A stretch of DNA of 8,108 bases from Synergistes sp. (GTDB taxonomy: Bacteria; Synergistota; Synergistia; Synergistales; Synergistaceae). The stretch covers positions 1 to 8,108 of the forward strand of contig JAEEYY010000161.1 in the NCBI GenBank assembly GCA_016288355.1, read 5' to 3'. The translations under genes were made by a program, and so were the position numbers. The notes beneath the pieces are model-generated. The model was given only the letters and a program-made list of their open reading frames with translations, searched no databases and was not told the DNA's origin. How positions within the stretch are numbered: position 1 is the first letter of the stretch; each line of letters starts with the position of its first letter. Below are positions 1-6,883 of this stretch, in pieces.

Positions 1-498
1 GAGGGGCTCTTCTTTGGCGCAGATCCGGCGCCCATTCCCGGTTTTGACTCCGGAGGAACTGCGAACCTTCCTTTCTCGGCAATAGGCGTCTCGCGCGGTA
101 ATACCGCGCTGCTGGGGCTTACCACCCCCCGTTCTGTTGAGGGCGGGTCGGCTACGCTGGGGAAATACCTGGATATGGATAAAGATGTGATAGGCTGGGC
201 CATTGCCGATCTGCCGCGCGTCGGTTCCGCTCTTGCGGATATGACGCGCCTCAGCGGGCTCTTTGACGACGACATTACAGGAAAAAATGAAGAATCATGG
301 GAATATCCCTATGATGAGGATGATGAAGAGAGCATAGCCAATATGCTGCAGCAGGATCTGTCGGCAGATTCTTTCGATGAAGAGATAGTCAGCTCTTTCA
401 GCAATGTGCTGAAAGGCATGGGACGCGTATTTATATTATGGGAAAAACCGCTCTCCGGCAGGCTGTTCTGGTACAGCCCGACGAGGACGGCAGATTAA
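1..498 (+). CDS. 3' part of an unrecognised acidic protein upstream of tyrS
   Basis: The frame is open from the first base, so this is the C-terminal 165 residues of a longer protein whose start lies outside the window. An ATG at 175 exists but has no ribosome binding site, and the frame continues upstream with normal codon use, so 175 is not taken as the start. The visible part begins with a Gly/Pro-rich stretch, continues with a segment suggesting an alpha/beta repeat (IGWAIADLPRVGSALADM, from base 196), then a strongly Asp/Glu-rich linker at about bases 265-410. It ends in a hydrophobic strand-like stretch (GRVFILWEKPL) and a short tail. No catalytic motif, Cys cluster or membrane segment is visible. 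The stop is 15 nt before tyrS, so the two are probably co-transcribed. The fold faintly recalls uncharacterised envelope proteins of the DUF3352 sort, but I would not assign it. Function unknown. Confidence 0.75.
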   Translation, partial: EGLFFGADPAPIPGFDSGGTANLPFSAIGVSRGNTALLGLTTPRSVEGGSATLGKYLDMDKDVIGWAIADLPRVGSALADMTRLSGLFDDDITGKNEESWEYPYDEDDEESIANMLQQDLSADSFDEEIVSSFSNVLKGMGRVFILWEKPLSGRLFWYSPTRTAD

Positions 499-500
499 CA

Positions 501-506
501 GGGAGG
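501..506 (+). promoter_or_regulatory. Shine-Dalgarno site of tyrS
   Basis: GGGAGG lies 7 nt before the ATG at 514. It sits just after the stop of the upstream gene and fixes the tyrS start. Confidence 0.85.
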
Positions 507-513
507 TTTTCTG

Positions 514-1791
514 ATGCATGTAAACGCACTCAGGGTGCTGCGCGAGCGCGGCTTCATAGAGTGGAGCAGCCACGGCGAAGAACTTGAGAAACACTTTATG
601 GAAAACATGGTGACAGGTTATGTCGGCTTTGACCCGACGGCTGACAGCCTTCATGTCGGCAACCTTGTCGCGATAATGGGGCTGGCATGGCTGCAGCGTC
701 TCGGGCACCGTCCGGTGGCTCTTGCCGGAGGCGGCACCGGCCGCATAGGGGACCCCTCAGGAAAAAGTTCCGAACGCACGCTGCTTGCCGAGGAGCAGAT
801 CCTGCACAACGTAGAATGCATAGCAGGGCAGCTGAAACACTTCCTGAATTTCGACTGCGGTGAAAACAGCGCGCTGCTCGTTAACAACAACGACTGGCTG
901 AAAAAGCAGAACTATATAGAATTCCTGCGCGATATCGGCAAGTTTTTCTCTGTCAGCTTCCTTGTCAACAGAGAATATGTGCGCGCCCGCGTCCTTGACC
1001 CCGACAAATCGATAACGTATACCGAGCTCTCGTACATACTGCTGCAGGCTTTCGACTTCAATCATCTTTATAACGAATACAGCTGCACGCTGCAGATGGG
1101 CGGCAACGACCAGCAGGTGAACATAATAGCGGGCATGGAGCTTGCGCGCAAAAAATCCGGCGGTCAGTGCTACGGCATGACGTTCCCGCTGCTGCTGAAC
1201 TCACAGGGGCAGAAATTCGGGAAGTCCGAAGGCGGCGCGATATACCTTTCGCCGAGCCGCACCAGCGTATATAAGTTCTATCAGTTCTGGATCAACGTTG
1301 ACGACAATGATCTGGAGAAGCTCTACAAGCTCTTCACATTCCGCGAGCTTGACGAGATAAAGGCCCTTCTTGCCGAACACGCGGCAGCTCCGCATCTGCG
1401 CCGCGCGCAGAAGGAGCTTGCGTGGGAGCTGACATGCCGTGTGCACGGAGAAGAAGCCGCGGCGCGCGCTAAGGCAGCGTCCGCCGTGCTCTTTGGCGAA
1501 ACAAACATAAAAGACGCGCCGGCCGACGTCCTTGAGATGCTCTCCTCGGAGATAGCATGCGCCGAGGCAGAACTTTCCGACGATAAATTCGTAACGGACT
1601 ACCTCGTTTTATGCGGCGCAAGCGAATCCAAGAGCGACGCTAAAAAGAAGATCAAAGCCGGAGGCGCTTACCTCAACGGTGAGAAAATAAGCGACCCAGG
1701 GCGCAGGCTTACAGAAGAAGATCTTCTTGCCGGACGTTTCGTGCAGCTGAATATAGGCAAAAAAGACTTCCGTCTGCTTAAGATAAAGTAG
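514..1791 (+). CDS. tyrS: Tyrosyl-tRNA synthetase
   Basis: Class I cytosolic enzyme that activates tyrosine with ATP and charges tRNA-Tyr. At 425 residues it is full length for the bacterial family. The Rossmann catalytic half carries the tyrosine pocket (Tyr36; Tyr174, Gln178 and Asp181 in SYILLQAFDF) and GFDPTADSLHVGN (residues 38-50), which contains the HIGH box. It also has IGDPSGKSSERT (78-89), a GGNDQ segment (196-200) and the KMSKS-equivalent KFGKS (234-238). A helical anticodon-binding region follows, then a C-terminal S4-type RNA-binding domain (about 360-425, with KKKIKAGGAYLNGEKI). Two oddities: the HIGH box reads HVGN, and the usual GGSDQWGNI reads GGNDQQVNI. The start is set by the SD at 501-506. 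It follows the upstream gene by 15 nt and ends at an intrinsic terminator. No T-box or other leader is visible in front of it. Confidence 0.97.
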   Translation: MHVNALRVLRERGFIEWSSHGEELEKHFMENMVTGYVGFDPTADSLHVGNLVAIMGLAWLQRLGHRPVALAGGGTGRIGDPSGKSSERTLLAEEQILHNVECIAGQLKHFLNFDCGENSALLVNNNDWLKKQNYIEFLRDIGKFFSVSFLVNREYVRARVLDPDKSITYTELSYILLQAFDFNHLYNEYSCTLQMGGNDQQVNIIAGMELARKKSGGQCYGMTFPLLLNSQGQKFGKSEGGAIYLSPSRTSVYKFYQFWINVDDNDLEKLYKLFTFRELDEIKALLAEHAAAPHLRRAQKELAWELTCRVHGEEAAARAKAASAVLFGETNIKDAPADVLEMLSSEIACAEAELSDDKFVTDYLVLCGASESKSDAKKKIKAGGAYLNGEKISDPGRRLTEEDLLAGRFVQLNIGKKDFRLLKIK

Positions 1792-1799
1792 AACTTACC

Positions 1800-1838
1800 G
1801 GAAAGAAGGGGATGCGTTACTCTTCTTTCCATTTTTTT
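1800..1838 (+). terminator. Intrinsic terminator of the tyrS transcript
   Basis: A perfect 9-bp inverted repeat (GGAAAGAAG at 1800-1808, CTTCTTTCC at 1822-1830) with a 13-nt loop is followed by A and seven T (1832-1838). It begins 8 nt after the tyrS stop. The stem is AT-rich but perfect and the T tract is good. The ATG at 1812 of the following open frame lies in the loop. Confidence 0.85.
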
Positions 1839-2753
1839 GCCGAACAGGAGTGCTTTGAAATAAAAGAGAACGAAAGCAGCAAACGGTCTGCCCTCTCAGT
1901 ACGTGCTTTCATGGCGTTTGCAAAAAGCATTCGCCCCGGCTGGCGCGCAAATACGCTTGCGGGTCTGTTGATATTTCTTTTGAAAGCGCTCGGCATCCGC
2001 AAAAAAGTAGCGCAGTACAACATTCAGCTCTGTTTCCCGGACAAAACGCCGCGCGAACGTGCAAGAATAATTTCTGAGTCCTACAGCAGTATGGTCTGGA
2101 CCGGCGTAGAGTTGCTGGCCTGGCAGAAGGACCCGTCGCTCATAGACAGGATGGCAGCAGAAGTCTCGGGGCGCAGCTATATAGATGAAGCGCTTGCAGC
2201 CGGGCACGGTGTGATAATGTTCTCCGCCCATATCGGCAGCTGGGAGTACGGAGCCGCATGGCTTGCGCGCAACTATCACTGCCAGGCGGTGGTACGGCAT
2301 TCCGACAGCGCGTTCCAGCGCGAGCTGATCGAAGAGATGCGCGAAGCATCCGGGCTCGTCACGATATCAAAAGACGCGTCTATGAAGCGCGTCATCACGC
2401 TGCTGCGGCACAACGGGGTCTTTGCCGTGCTTGCCGACCAGCACGGCGGCAACGAGGGGATACCGGTTCCCTTTTTCGGGCATACAACGAGCTCAGCGGC
2501 CGGGCCTGCGTTTTTCTCCATGCTCACAGGGGCGCCTATGATACCCCTTCTTCCGCGCCGCATCGCGCCTTTTAAATTCTCGATAGAGATATCAAAGCCG
2601 CTTCCGGCCCCGGATAAAAGCCTTTCCAGAAACGAAGCTGCGGCGGAGCTTACGGCCAGCATGAACAGAGAGTACGAAAGAATGATAACGGAGGATCCCG
2701 GACAGTGGCTGTGGCAGCACAGACGCTTCCGTGAAGAGATGGAGCGGCGTTAA
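1812..2753 (+). CDS. LpxL/HtrB-type lysophospholipid (lipid A) acyltransferase
   Basis: Inner-membrane acyltransferase of the lipid A lauroyl/myristoyl family, expected to transfer a secondary acyl chain to lipid A precursor. Numbered from the 1812 ATG (313 residues), it shows a hydrophobic helix (TLAGLLIFLLKALGI, 48-62) and the family landmark YNIQLCFPDKTPRER (69-83). The catalytic HX4E motif is HIGSWE (His140, Glu145). Further landmarks are DQHGGNEGIPVPFFG (209-223), a TGAPMIPLL strand (239-247) and the C-terminal signature PGQWLWQHRRFR (296-307). The start is uncertain: 1812 lies in the tyrS terminator loop and lacks a properly spaced ribosome site. The next in-frame ATG is 1911 (280 residues), which cuts close to the N-terminal helix and also lacks a clear SD. 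A GGAG at 1847-1850 sits 9 nt before an in-frame ATA. The 3' end overlaps the convergent exonuclease gene by 4 nt. The family is clear; whether it is the LpxL or LpxM equivalent is not. Confidence 0.88.
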   Translation: MRYSSFHFFAEQECFEIKENESSKRSALSVRAFMAFAKSIRPGWRANTLAGLLIFLLKALGIRKKVAQYNIQLCFPDKTPRERARIISESYSSMVWTGVELLAWQKDPSLIDRMAAEVSGRSYIDEALAAGHGVIMFSAHIGSWEYGAAWLARNYHCQAVVRHSDSAFQRELIEEMREASGLVTISKDASMKRVITLLRHNGVFAVLADQHGGNEGIPVPFFGHTTSSAAGPAFFSMLTGAPMIPLLPRRIAPFKFSIEISKPLPAPDKSLSRNEAAAELTASMNREYERMITEDPGQWLWQHRRFREEMERR

Positions 2754-3658
2754 AGGCTCTGTTCTTCGCATGGGCGTGCTTCCGCCGGGCGTTTACTGCG
2801 CCTCCTTACCGTCCTGCGGGGAGCCCGGCTTGCCGAAGTCTCTATCCATTTGCTGAGCTCCCGCGCGCTTACCGCCGTTTCTTTTTGAAGTGTTATCGCG
2901 GAATTTGCTTTCATTATGCTTTTTGCGCGCAGCAAGTCTTTTTCTCTGGGGCAGTCTTCCAGCAGCACGTCCTTTTTGCCTTTCATCTTTGAGATGTAAT
3001 TTTCCAGCACGGATATGTCTTTGCCGGAGAGCACGTCCGGCAGGTTCGGCTCAGGAAATGCCGGGGTCTGTGAGAAGTCTGCGAGCTCTTTGAAGGAATT
3101 GATCGAAAGAGAGCGCGCGAGCATAAGAGCCAGCATCGCGCAGCCCTGGGCGTCGCTGCCCGCGTGGTGCGGCAGCAGCTCGATCCCGTACAGTCCGCAT
3201 AAAGCCTCCAGGTTGTATTTGTTGTTCTCGTCATGGATGGACGCGCGCTGCGCCAGCTCCAGCGTGCAGAGATGCCCGTATTCCCTGTACTTGTATTTGA
3301 TTCCGTAAGAGCGGAGCGCGGCGTCCAGCGCAAGAGCGTCATCCCGGAAGCTGTGCGCCACCAAAGGACGCCCTTCTATATCGGGGAATATAGCCTCCCA
3401 GACCTTGTCGAACGTCGGAGCGCCGCATACGTCTTCATATGTTATCCCGTGTATATGGACCGCATTTTTCTGAAAATAAAAGACTTTCTTCGGCGGCCTT
3501 ACAAAGTATTCGCAGGATCTCACGACAGTGCCGTGCTCCACGACGCAGAGGCCGACCTGGCATATCGAGTTCAGCGCGTTGTTTGCCCTCTCGAAGTCTA
3601 TTGCGGTGAATGAGAAGTCGTCGTTTTGCGGAAGGTATTTGCGGACGCTGATGATCAT
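2750..3658 (-). CDS. DEDDh 3'-5' exonuclease (DnaQ/epsilon-like)
   Basis: Predicted metal-dependent 3'-5' exonuclease of the RNase T/DnaQ superfamily, 302 residues. Exo I is FTAIDFERAN (17-26; Asp21, Glu23). Exo II is LVAHSFRDD (99-107; Asp107 by the H-x4-D spacing). Exo III is HHAGSDA (164-170; His164, Asp169), which makes it the DEDDh type. The DFE-AN signature and the roughly 180-residue domain match stand-alone epsilon-like exonucleases rather than replicative PolC. Residues about 185-302 form an extension with no recognised domain, ending in an Arg-rich patch (RRTVRRRSKR, 281-290). Its ATG overlaps the stop of the UvrA-like gene as ATGA, with AAAAGG (3665-3670 on the + strand) 6 nt before the start, so translation is likely coupled. 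The shared operon suggests a role in DNA repair or clean-up with that ATPase, which is inference. Confidence 0.9.
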   Translation of the reverse strand: MIISVRKYLPQNDDFSFTAIDFERANNALNSICQVGLCVVEHGTVVRSCEYFVRPPKKVFYFQKNAVHIHGITYEDVCGAPTFDKVWEAIFPDIEGRPLVAHSFRDDALALDAALRSYGIKYKYREYGHLCTLELAQRASIHDENNKYNLEALCGLYGIELLPHHAGSDAQGCAMLALMLARSLSINSFKELADFSQTPAFPEPNLPDVLSGKDISVLENYISKMKGKKDVLLEDCPREKDLLRAKSIMKANSAITLQKETAVSARELSKWIETSASRAPRRTVRRRSKRPAEARPCEEQSL

Positions 3659-5943
3659 ATGCTGCCTTTTCCGCCTTCGCTGTATCCCGCGTCCGGAAGG
3701 CTTGCCGCAAGGTAAGGCGCGGTGACGGATGTTTTGCTTGCGGGCATATCAGAGGGTATCCCCGCAAATATTATCTCGCCGCCCGCGCGTCCGCCTCCGG
3801 GGCCGAGCTCTATTATGTAATCGGCTTCCTTCATTATGTCGACGCTGTGTTCGACGAGGAAAAGGGTGTTGCCGGCGTCGGTGAGCTCGTTGAAGAGCTT
3901 CAGCAGAGTCTTTATATCGTCGAGATGCAGTCCGTCGGTCGGTTCATCAAGTATGAATACCGAGCCGTGTTCAAAGAGGTGGGAAGCCAGCTTCACACGC
4001 TGCAGCTCGCCGCCCGAGAGCGTCGTCATGGACTGATTGAGGTGCAGATAACCGAGCCCGACACGGCGCAGCGAGTCAAGCTTTGTACAAAGCGGCTTGT
4101 CACGGAAAAATCCATAAGCCTCATCGGCAGACATATCCATGACTTCAGCAATGTTTTTCCCGTTGTATTTGAAAGCCAGCGCTTCCTGCGAGTAGCGTCT
4201 GCCGCCGCAGAGGTCGCATACAGTTTCTATCGAATCCATAAAAGCCATGCCTGAAACGATCACGCCGGAACCTCCGCAGGCCGGGCAGGCCCCCTTAGAG
4301 TTGAAGCTGAACCATGCGGCCGCGGTCCTGTTTGCCGCGGCAAACAGCGCGCGGATCTCATCCGCTATGCCAAGGTAGGTAGCGGGAGTGGAGCGCATAT
4401 TTATTCCTATATCCTTCTGCCCGATGAAGATCGTGCCGCCGCCGAACCGGCGTGAAAAGGCCTCCATAAGCGAAGACTTTCCGGATCCCGCAACTCCGGC
4501 TATCACGGTCATAACGCCCAAAGGCAGCTTTACCGAGACGTTTTTCAGGTTGTGCAGCGACGCCGACTCCAGCGAAAACCAGCCGGAAGGTTTGCGCAGC
4601 AGCTTCTTAAAGGGAGTTTTTTTCTTCAGCATCTCTCCGGTGAGGCTGCCGGAAGCGAGCAGTTCATCATATGTGCCTTCAAAGACGATATTTCCGCCGT
4701 CCGCGCCCGCCCCGGGGCCCATATCGACTATATGGTCGGCAAGCTTTATCACATCGCGGTGATGCTCTACTATAAGAACTGTGTTCCCGTGATCCCGCAG
4801 CGCGCAGAGCGAATCCTTAAGCAGGCTGATATCCTTCGGGTGCAGCCCGACTGACGGCTCGTCCAGCACGTAGGCCATATCGGTCAGCGCGGAATTTATG
4901 TACTTCGCGATCTTTATGCGCTGCGCCTCGCCGCCGGACAGTGTCCCGGTGGCGCGCGACAGCGAAAGATATCCGAGTCCTATCTGGGCGAGCGCGCCGA
5001 GCCTGCGGGAGAGTTCGCGCTTTATGTCGGCGGCTATCGGGTCCGTTATACCGGAGATGAAATCCATCGCCTCCGGAATGGACATCGCCGTCACGTCCGC
5101 AATATTTTTCCCGTTTATCAGGCAGCTGCGCACCTTTTCGTTGACGCGCGAGCCGTGGCATTCGGGGCATTCGTAGCTGGTGACCATATCGTCTAAGATA
5201 TGCGCAAAGCGTTTTCCCTCAGGGGTATTTATAACGCTTCTGTACATCCTAGTGTAAAGCCCCTCGAACTTCGCTGATTTGGGCCAGTTGGACGGAGGGT
5301 TCTTCAGCCTTATCTGAGGCGAGTAAAGGAAAAGCTCAAGCTCTTCCGGTGAATAATCCTTTATTTTTTTGTCTAGATCGAAAAGTCCGCTGTAGGCATA
5401 GCGCTTCCAGCGCCAGAGTCCGCGCCCGAAGGCCGGAAAATGTATCGTGTCCTCGTCGTTGAGGCTTTTGTCGAAATCCACCAGCTTGTGTATGTCCAGG
5501 TCGCTCACAACGCCTGTGCCGCCGCAGCGCGGGCAGCTGCCGGACGGATGATTGAAGGAGAATACGTCGGAATAGCCGATAAAAGGGTGTCCCGCGCGCG
5601 AGAAGAGCAGGCGGAGTATCGAATAGATATCGGTGTAGGTCCCTACTGTGGAGCGTGTGTTTGGAGCCGGTTTTTTCTGGTCTATCACTATCGTCACCGG
5701 CAGATCGGCAATATGTTCGACCGCCGGTCTGCCGTACTTCGGCAGGAACTGCTGAACGAAGCTTGGAAACGTTTCGTTCAATTCGCGCCTGGATTCTGCG
5801 GCTATAGTATCGAGGCAGAGAGATGATTTTCCGGAACCGGAGACCCCTGTGAATACAGTTATGAGCTTTTTGGGTATTTTAAGGGAGATGTTTTTAAGAT
5901 TGTTTTCATAAGCATTTATGATACTGATATGCCCGCATTCCAT
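3655..5943 (-). CDS. UvrA2-like tandem ABC ATPase lacking the UvrB-binding insert
   Basis: 762-residue UvrA paralogue with two ABC ATPase halves; canonical UvrA is about 940. First half: Walker A GVSGSGKSSL (33-42), signature LSGGEAQR (335-342), Walker B VLDEPSVGLHP (359-369), His-loop IVEHHRD (391-397). Second half: Walker A GVAGSGKSSL (483-492), LSGGELQR (642-649), Walker B FILDEPTDGLH (663-673), LVEHSVD (696-702). CxxC pairs sit at 137/140, 259/262, 553/556 and 576/579. Only about 95 residues separate the first Walker A from the first CxxC, and the pair that closes the UvrB-binding module in canonical UvrA is missing, so that module is absent. The probable DNA-facing insertion domain (about 150-258) is kept. 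This is the UvrA2/DrrC-like architecture, associated with DNA damage or drug tolerance rather than core excision repair. The start has GGAG (5953-5956) 9 nt upstream. It is first in an operon with the exonuclease. Confidence 0.93.
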   Translation of the reverse strand: MECGHISIINAYENNLKNISLKIPKKLITVFTGVSGSGKSSLCLDTIAAESRRELNETFPSFVQQFLPKYGRPAVEHIADLPVTIVIDQKKPAPNTRSTVGTYTDIYSILRLLFSRAGHPFIGYSDVFSFNHPSGSCPRCGGTGVVSDLDIHKLVDFDKSLNDEDTIHFPAFGRGLWRWKRYAYSGLFDLDKKIKDYSPEELELFLYSPQIRLKNPPSNWPKSAKFEGLYTRMYRSVINTPEGKRFAHILDDMVTSYECPECHGSRVNEKVRSCLINGKNIADVTAMSIPEAMDFISGITDPIAADIKRELSRRLGALAQIGLGYLSLSRATGTLSGGEAQRIKIAKYINSALTDMAYVLDEPSVGLHPKDISLLKDSLCALRDHGNTVLIVEHHRDVIKLADHIVDMGPGAGADGGNIVFEGTYDELLASGSLTGEMLKKKTPFKKLLRKPSGWFSLESASLHNLKNVSVKLPLGVMTVIAGVAGSGKSSLMEAFSRRFGGGTIFIGQKDIGINMRSTPATYLGIADEIRALFAAANRTAAAWFSFNSKGACPACGGSGVIVSGMAFMDSIETVCDLCGGRRYSQEALAFKYNGKNIAEVMDMSADEAYGFFRDKPLCTKLDSLRRVGLGYLHLNQSMTTLSGGELQRVKLASHLFEHGSVFILDEPTDGLHLDDIKTLLKLFNELTDAGNTLFLVEHSVDIMKEADYIIELGPGGGRAGGEIIFAGIPSDMPASKTSVTAPYLAASLPDAGYSEGGKGSI

Positions 5944-5988
5944 TTATTTTCACTCCGACTTCCGCTGAGCAATTTAAGCGCACGGCTA

Positions 5989-6017
5989 TTGACATCAGCC
6001 GCGTGTAATGTTCAAAT
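5989..6017 (+). promoter_or_regulatory. Sigma70-type promoter of the flavoprotein gene
   Basis: A perfect -35 TTGACA (5989-5994) is followed by a 17-nt spacer and TCAAAT (6012-6017, 4 of 6 matches). Transcription would start near 6024, giving a leader of about 62 nt before the ATG at 6086. An inverted repeat (CGGCT 5983-5987, AGCCG 5997-6001) is centred on the -35 box and could be an operator. Confidence 0.65.
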
Positions 6018-6085
6018 ATTCACAAAAGCCTTACGGCCTGTGCGTTACAGATGATAAAATAACGCCTAAGGGGGAAAATGACAAT

Positions 6086-6658
6086 ATGAAAATAATAGCT
6101 TTGATGGGCAGTCCCAAATTAAGCGGCAATACGGCAAGGCTCCTTTCCCAGTTCGTGAACGGTGCGCGCGCCGAAGGCAGCGAAGTGGATATCATAAATC
6201 TTCAGGAACAGAATATACATCCGTGTGATGCATGCGACATGTGCGCATGCGGAGAGAAGGACTTCTGCGTCTACAACGATTCGATGCGCGGGATCATGAA
6301 AAAAATTGCCGAAGCCGATGCTTTCGTGCTGGCGACGCCCGTATGGTGGACCGGCGCGTCCTCCCTTACCAAGCTGTTCCTCGACCGCCTGTACGGCTAC
6401 AACACGAACAAATACTTCGGAGGCAAGAGCATATACCTCATCACAATGCTGTACGACGGCCGCACCTACGCGCATCCGCTTCCCGGCGCTGACATCGTAG
6501 GCTACGTTATACAGAGCGTTTCAGACTTCGCCGGCATGGAGTTCCTCGGACACCTGCGCGGGGCTTCCTCCGGCGGCGTGCTTGAAGACGCGAAGCTGCT
6601 GGACAAGGCGTACACCGAAGGGAAAAACTTTGTAAGGGTCATGAGCCACGCAAAGTAA
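6086..6658 (+). CDS. Iron-sulfur flavoprotein / NAD(P)H-dependent FMN reductase family protein
   Basis: 190-residue flavodoxin-fold protein. The FMN phosphate loop is GSPKLSGNT (8-16). A compact Cys motif follows at Cys47, Cys50, Cys53 and Cys61 (with an extra Cys55), matching the CX2CX2CX4-7C cluster site of iron-sulfur flavoproteins, so it probably carries FMN and a [4Fe-4S] cluster. ATPVWWTGASSLTKLFLDR (83-101) is the second flavin loop typical of the NADPH-dependent FMN reductase group. Expected role: cytosolic electron transfer or detoxification of oxidants or quinones in an anaerobe; the physiological partner cannot be seen. The longer frame from ATG 6008 was rejected because that codon lies inside the predicted promoter, whereas 6086 has AAGGGGG (6068-6074) 11 nt upstream and begins directly with the conserved MKIIALMGSP strand. 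It is divergent from the UvrA-like operon. Confidence 0.9.
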   Translation: MKIIALMGSPKLSGNTARLLSQFVNGARAEGSEVDIINLQEQNIHPCDACDMCACGEKDFCVYNDSMRGIMKKIAEADAFVLATPVWWTGASSLTKLFLDRLYGYNTNKYFGGKSIYLITMLYDGRTYAHPLPGADIVGYVIQSVSDFAGMEFLGHLRGASSGGVLEDAKLLDKAYTEGKNFVRVMSHAK

Positions 6659-6663
6659 GAGGA

Positions 6664-6697
6664 AACAGCGGAAAACTGCTTTTTCTGCGCCGCTGTT
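6664..6697 (+). terminator. Possible weak terminator after the flavoprotein gene
   Basis: Two mutually exclusive hairpins start 6-9 nt after the stop. A short one (AGCGG 6667-6671 with CTGCT 6676-6680, AAAA loop, one G-U pair) leads into five T ending at 6684. A longer one pairs AACAGCGG (6664-6671) with CCGCTGTT (6690-6697) and has no T tract. The first could terminate weakly. Neither is strong. Confidence 0.4.
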
Positions 6698-6724
6698 GCA
6701 AACTGCGCGGAAAACATTTACAAT
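6696..6724 (+). promoter_or_regulatory. Promoter of the Cys leader peptide / cysE transcript, predicted leaderless
   Basis: TTGCAA (6696-6701, 4 of 6 matches) is followed by an ideal 17-nt spacer and TACAAT (6719-6724, 5 of 6). With the usual 6 nt between the -10 box and +1, transcription starts at 6731, the A of the leader ATG. Confidence 0.75.
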
Positions 6725-6730
6725 GTCCGC

Positions 6731-6829
6731 ATGAAAAAGATGATAGCGATTTGCCGTGTTTTTGACTGCTGTTGTTGCTGTATGGGAGTATCTGAAGAGA
6801 CCATACGGCCTCTGCGGCCGTGTTTATAA
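6731..6829 (+). CDS. Cysteine-rich leader peptide of the cysE attenuator
   Basis: 32-codon frame encoding MKKMIAICRVFDCCCCCMG followed by a short tail ending RPCL. Residues 13-17 are five consecutive Cys, encoded TGC TGT TGT TGC TGT at 6767-6781; with Cys8 and Cys31, seven of 32 residues are Cys. It lies between a good promoter and a strong terminator placed directly before cysE, the first committed gene of cysteine synthesis. This is the arrangement of classical amino-acid leader peptides (Trp, His, Leu), here with cysteine as the read-out. There is no Shine-Dalgarno; the predicted transcription start is the A of the ATG, implying leaderless initiation. A second in-frame ATG (6740, Met4) is possible. 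The peptide itself probably has no function once made; its translation is the sensor. The mixed Cys codons would read the whole Cys-tRNA pool. The regulatory role is inferred from context, not shown. Confidence 0.85.
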   Translation: MKKMIAICRVFDCCCCCMGVSEETIRPLRPCL

Positions 6830-6883
6830 CATGCGGGAAACGCGTCATTACACATAATAAGCTCATCGTAAGTTGAAATCAGG

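Noticed and set aside
175..498. Treating ATG 175 as the start of a complete 107-residue gene.
   Set aside because: The same frame is open back to base 1 and no Shine-Dalgarno precedes 175, so a truncated longer gene is more likely.
757..1065. Minus-strand open frame inside tyrS, and similar frames opposite the UvrA-like gene (for example 3847-4254, 5440-5826).
   Set aside because: These are shadows of strongly conserved coding sequences, with no ribosome sites or family similarity of their own.
6008..6085. Upstream ATG (6008) giving a 26-residue N-terminal extension to the flavoprotein.
   Set aside because: The codon lies between the -35 and -10 boxes of a good promoter and has no ribosome site, while 6086 has a strong one and starts at the conserved first strand.
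6723..6734. Tiny frame ATG TCC GCA TGA overlapping the leader peptide start.
   Set aside because: It lies upstream of the predicted transcription start and overlaps the -10 box, so it would not be transcribed if the start is at 6731.
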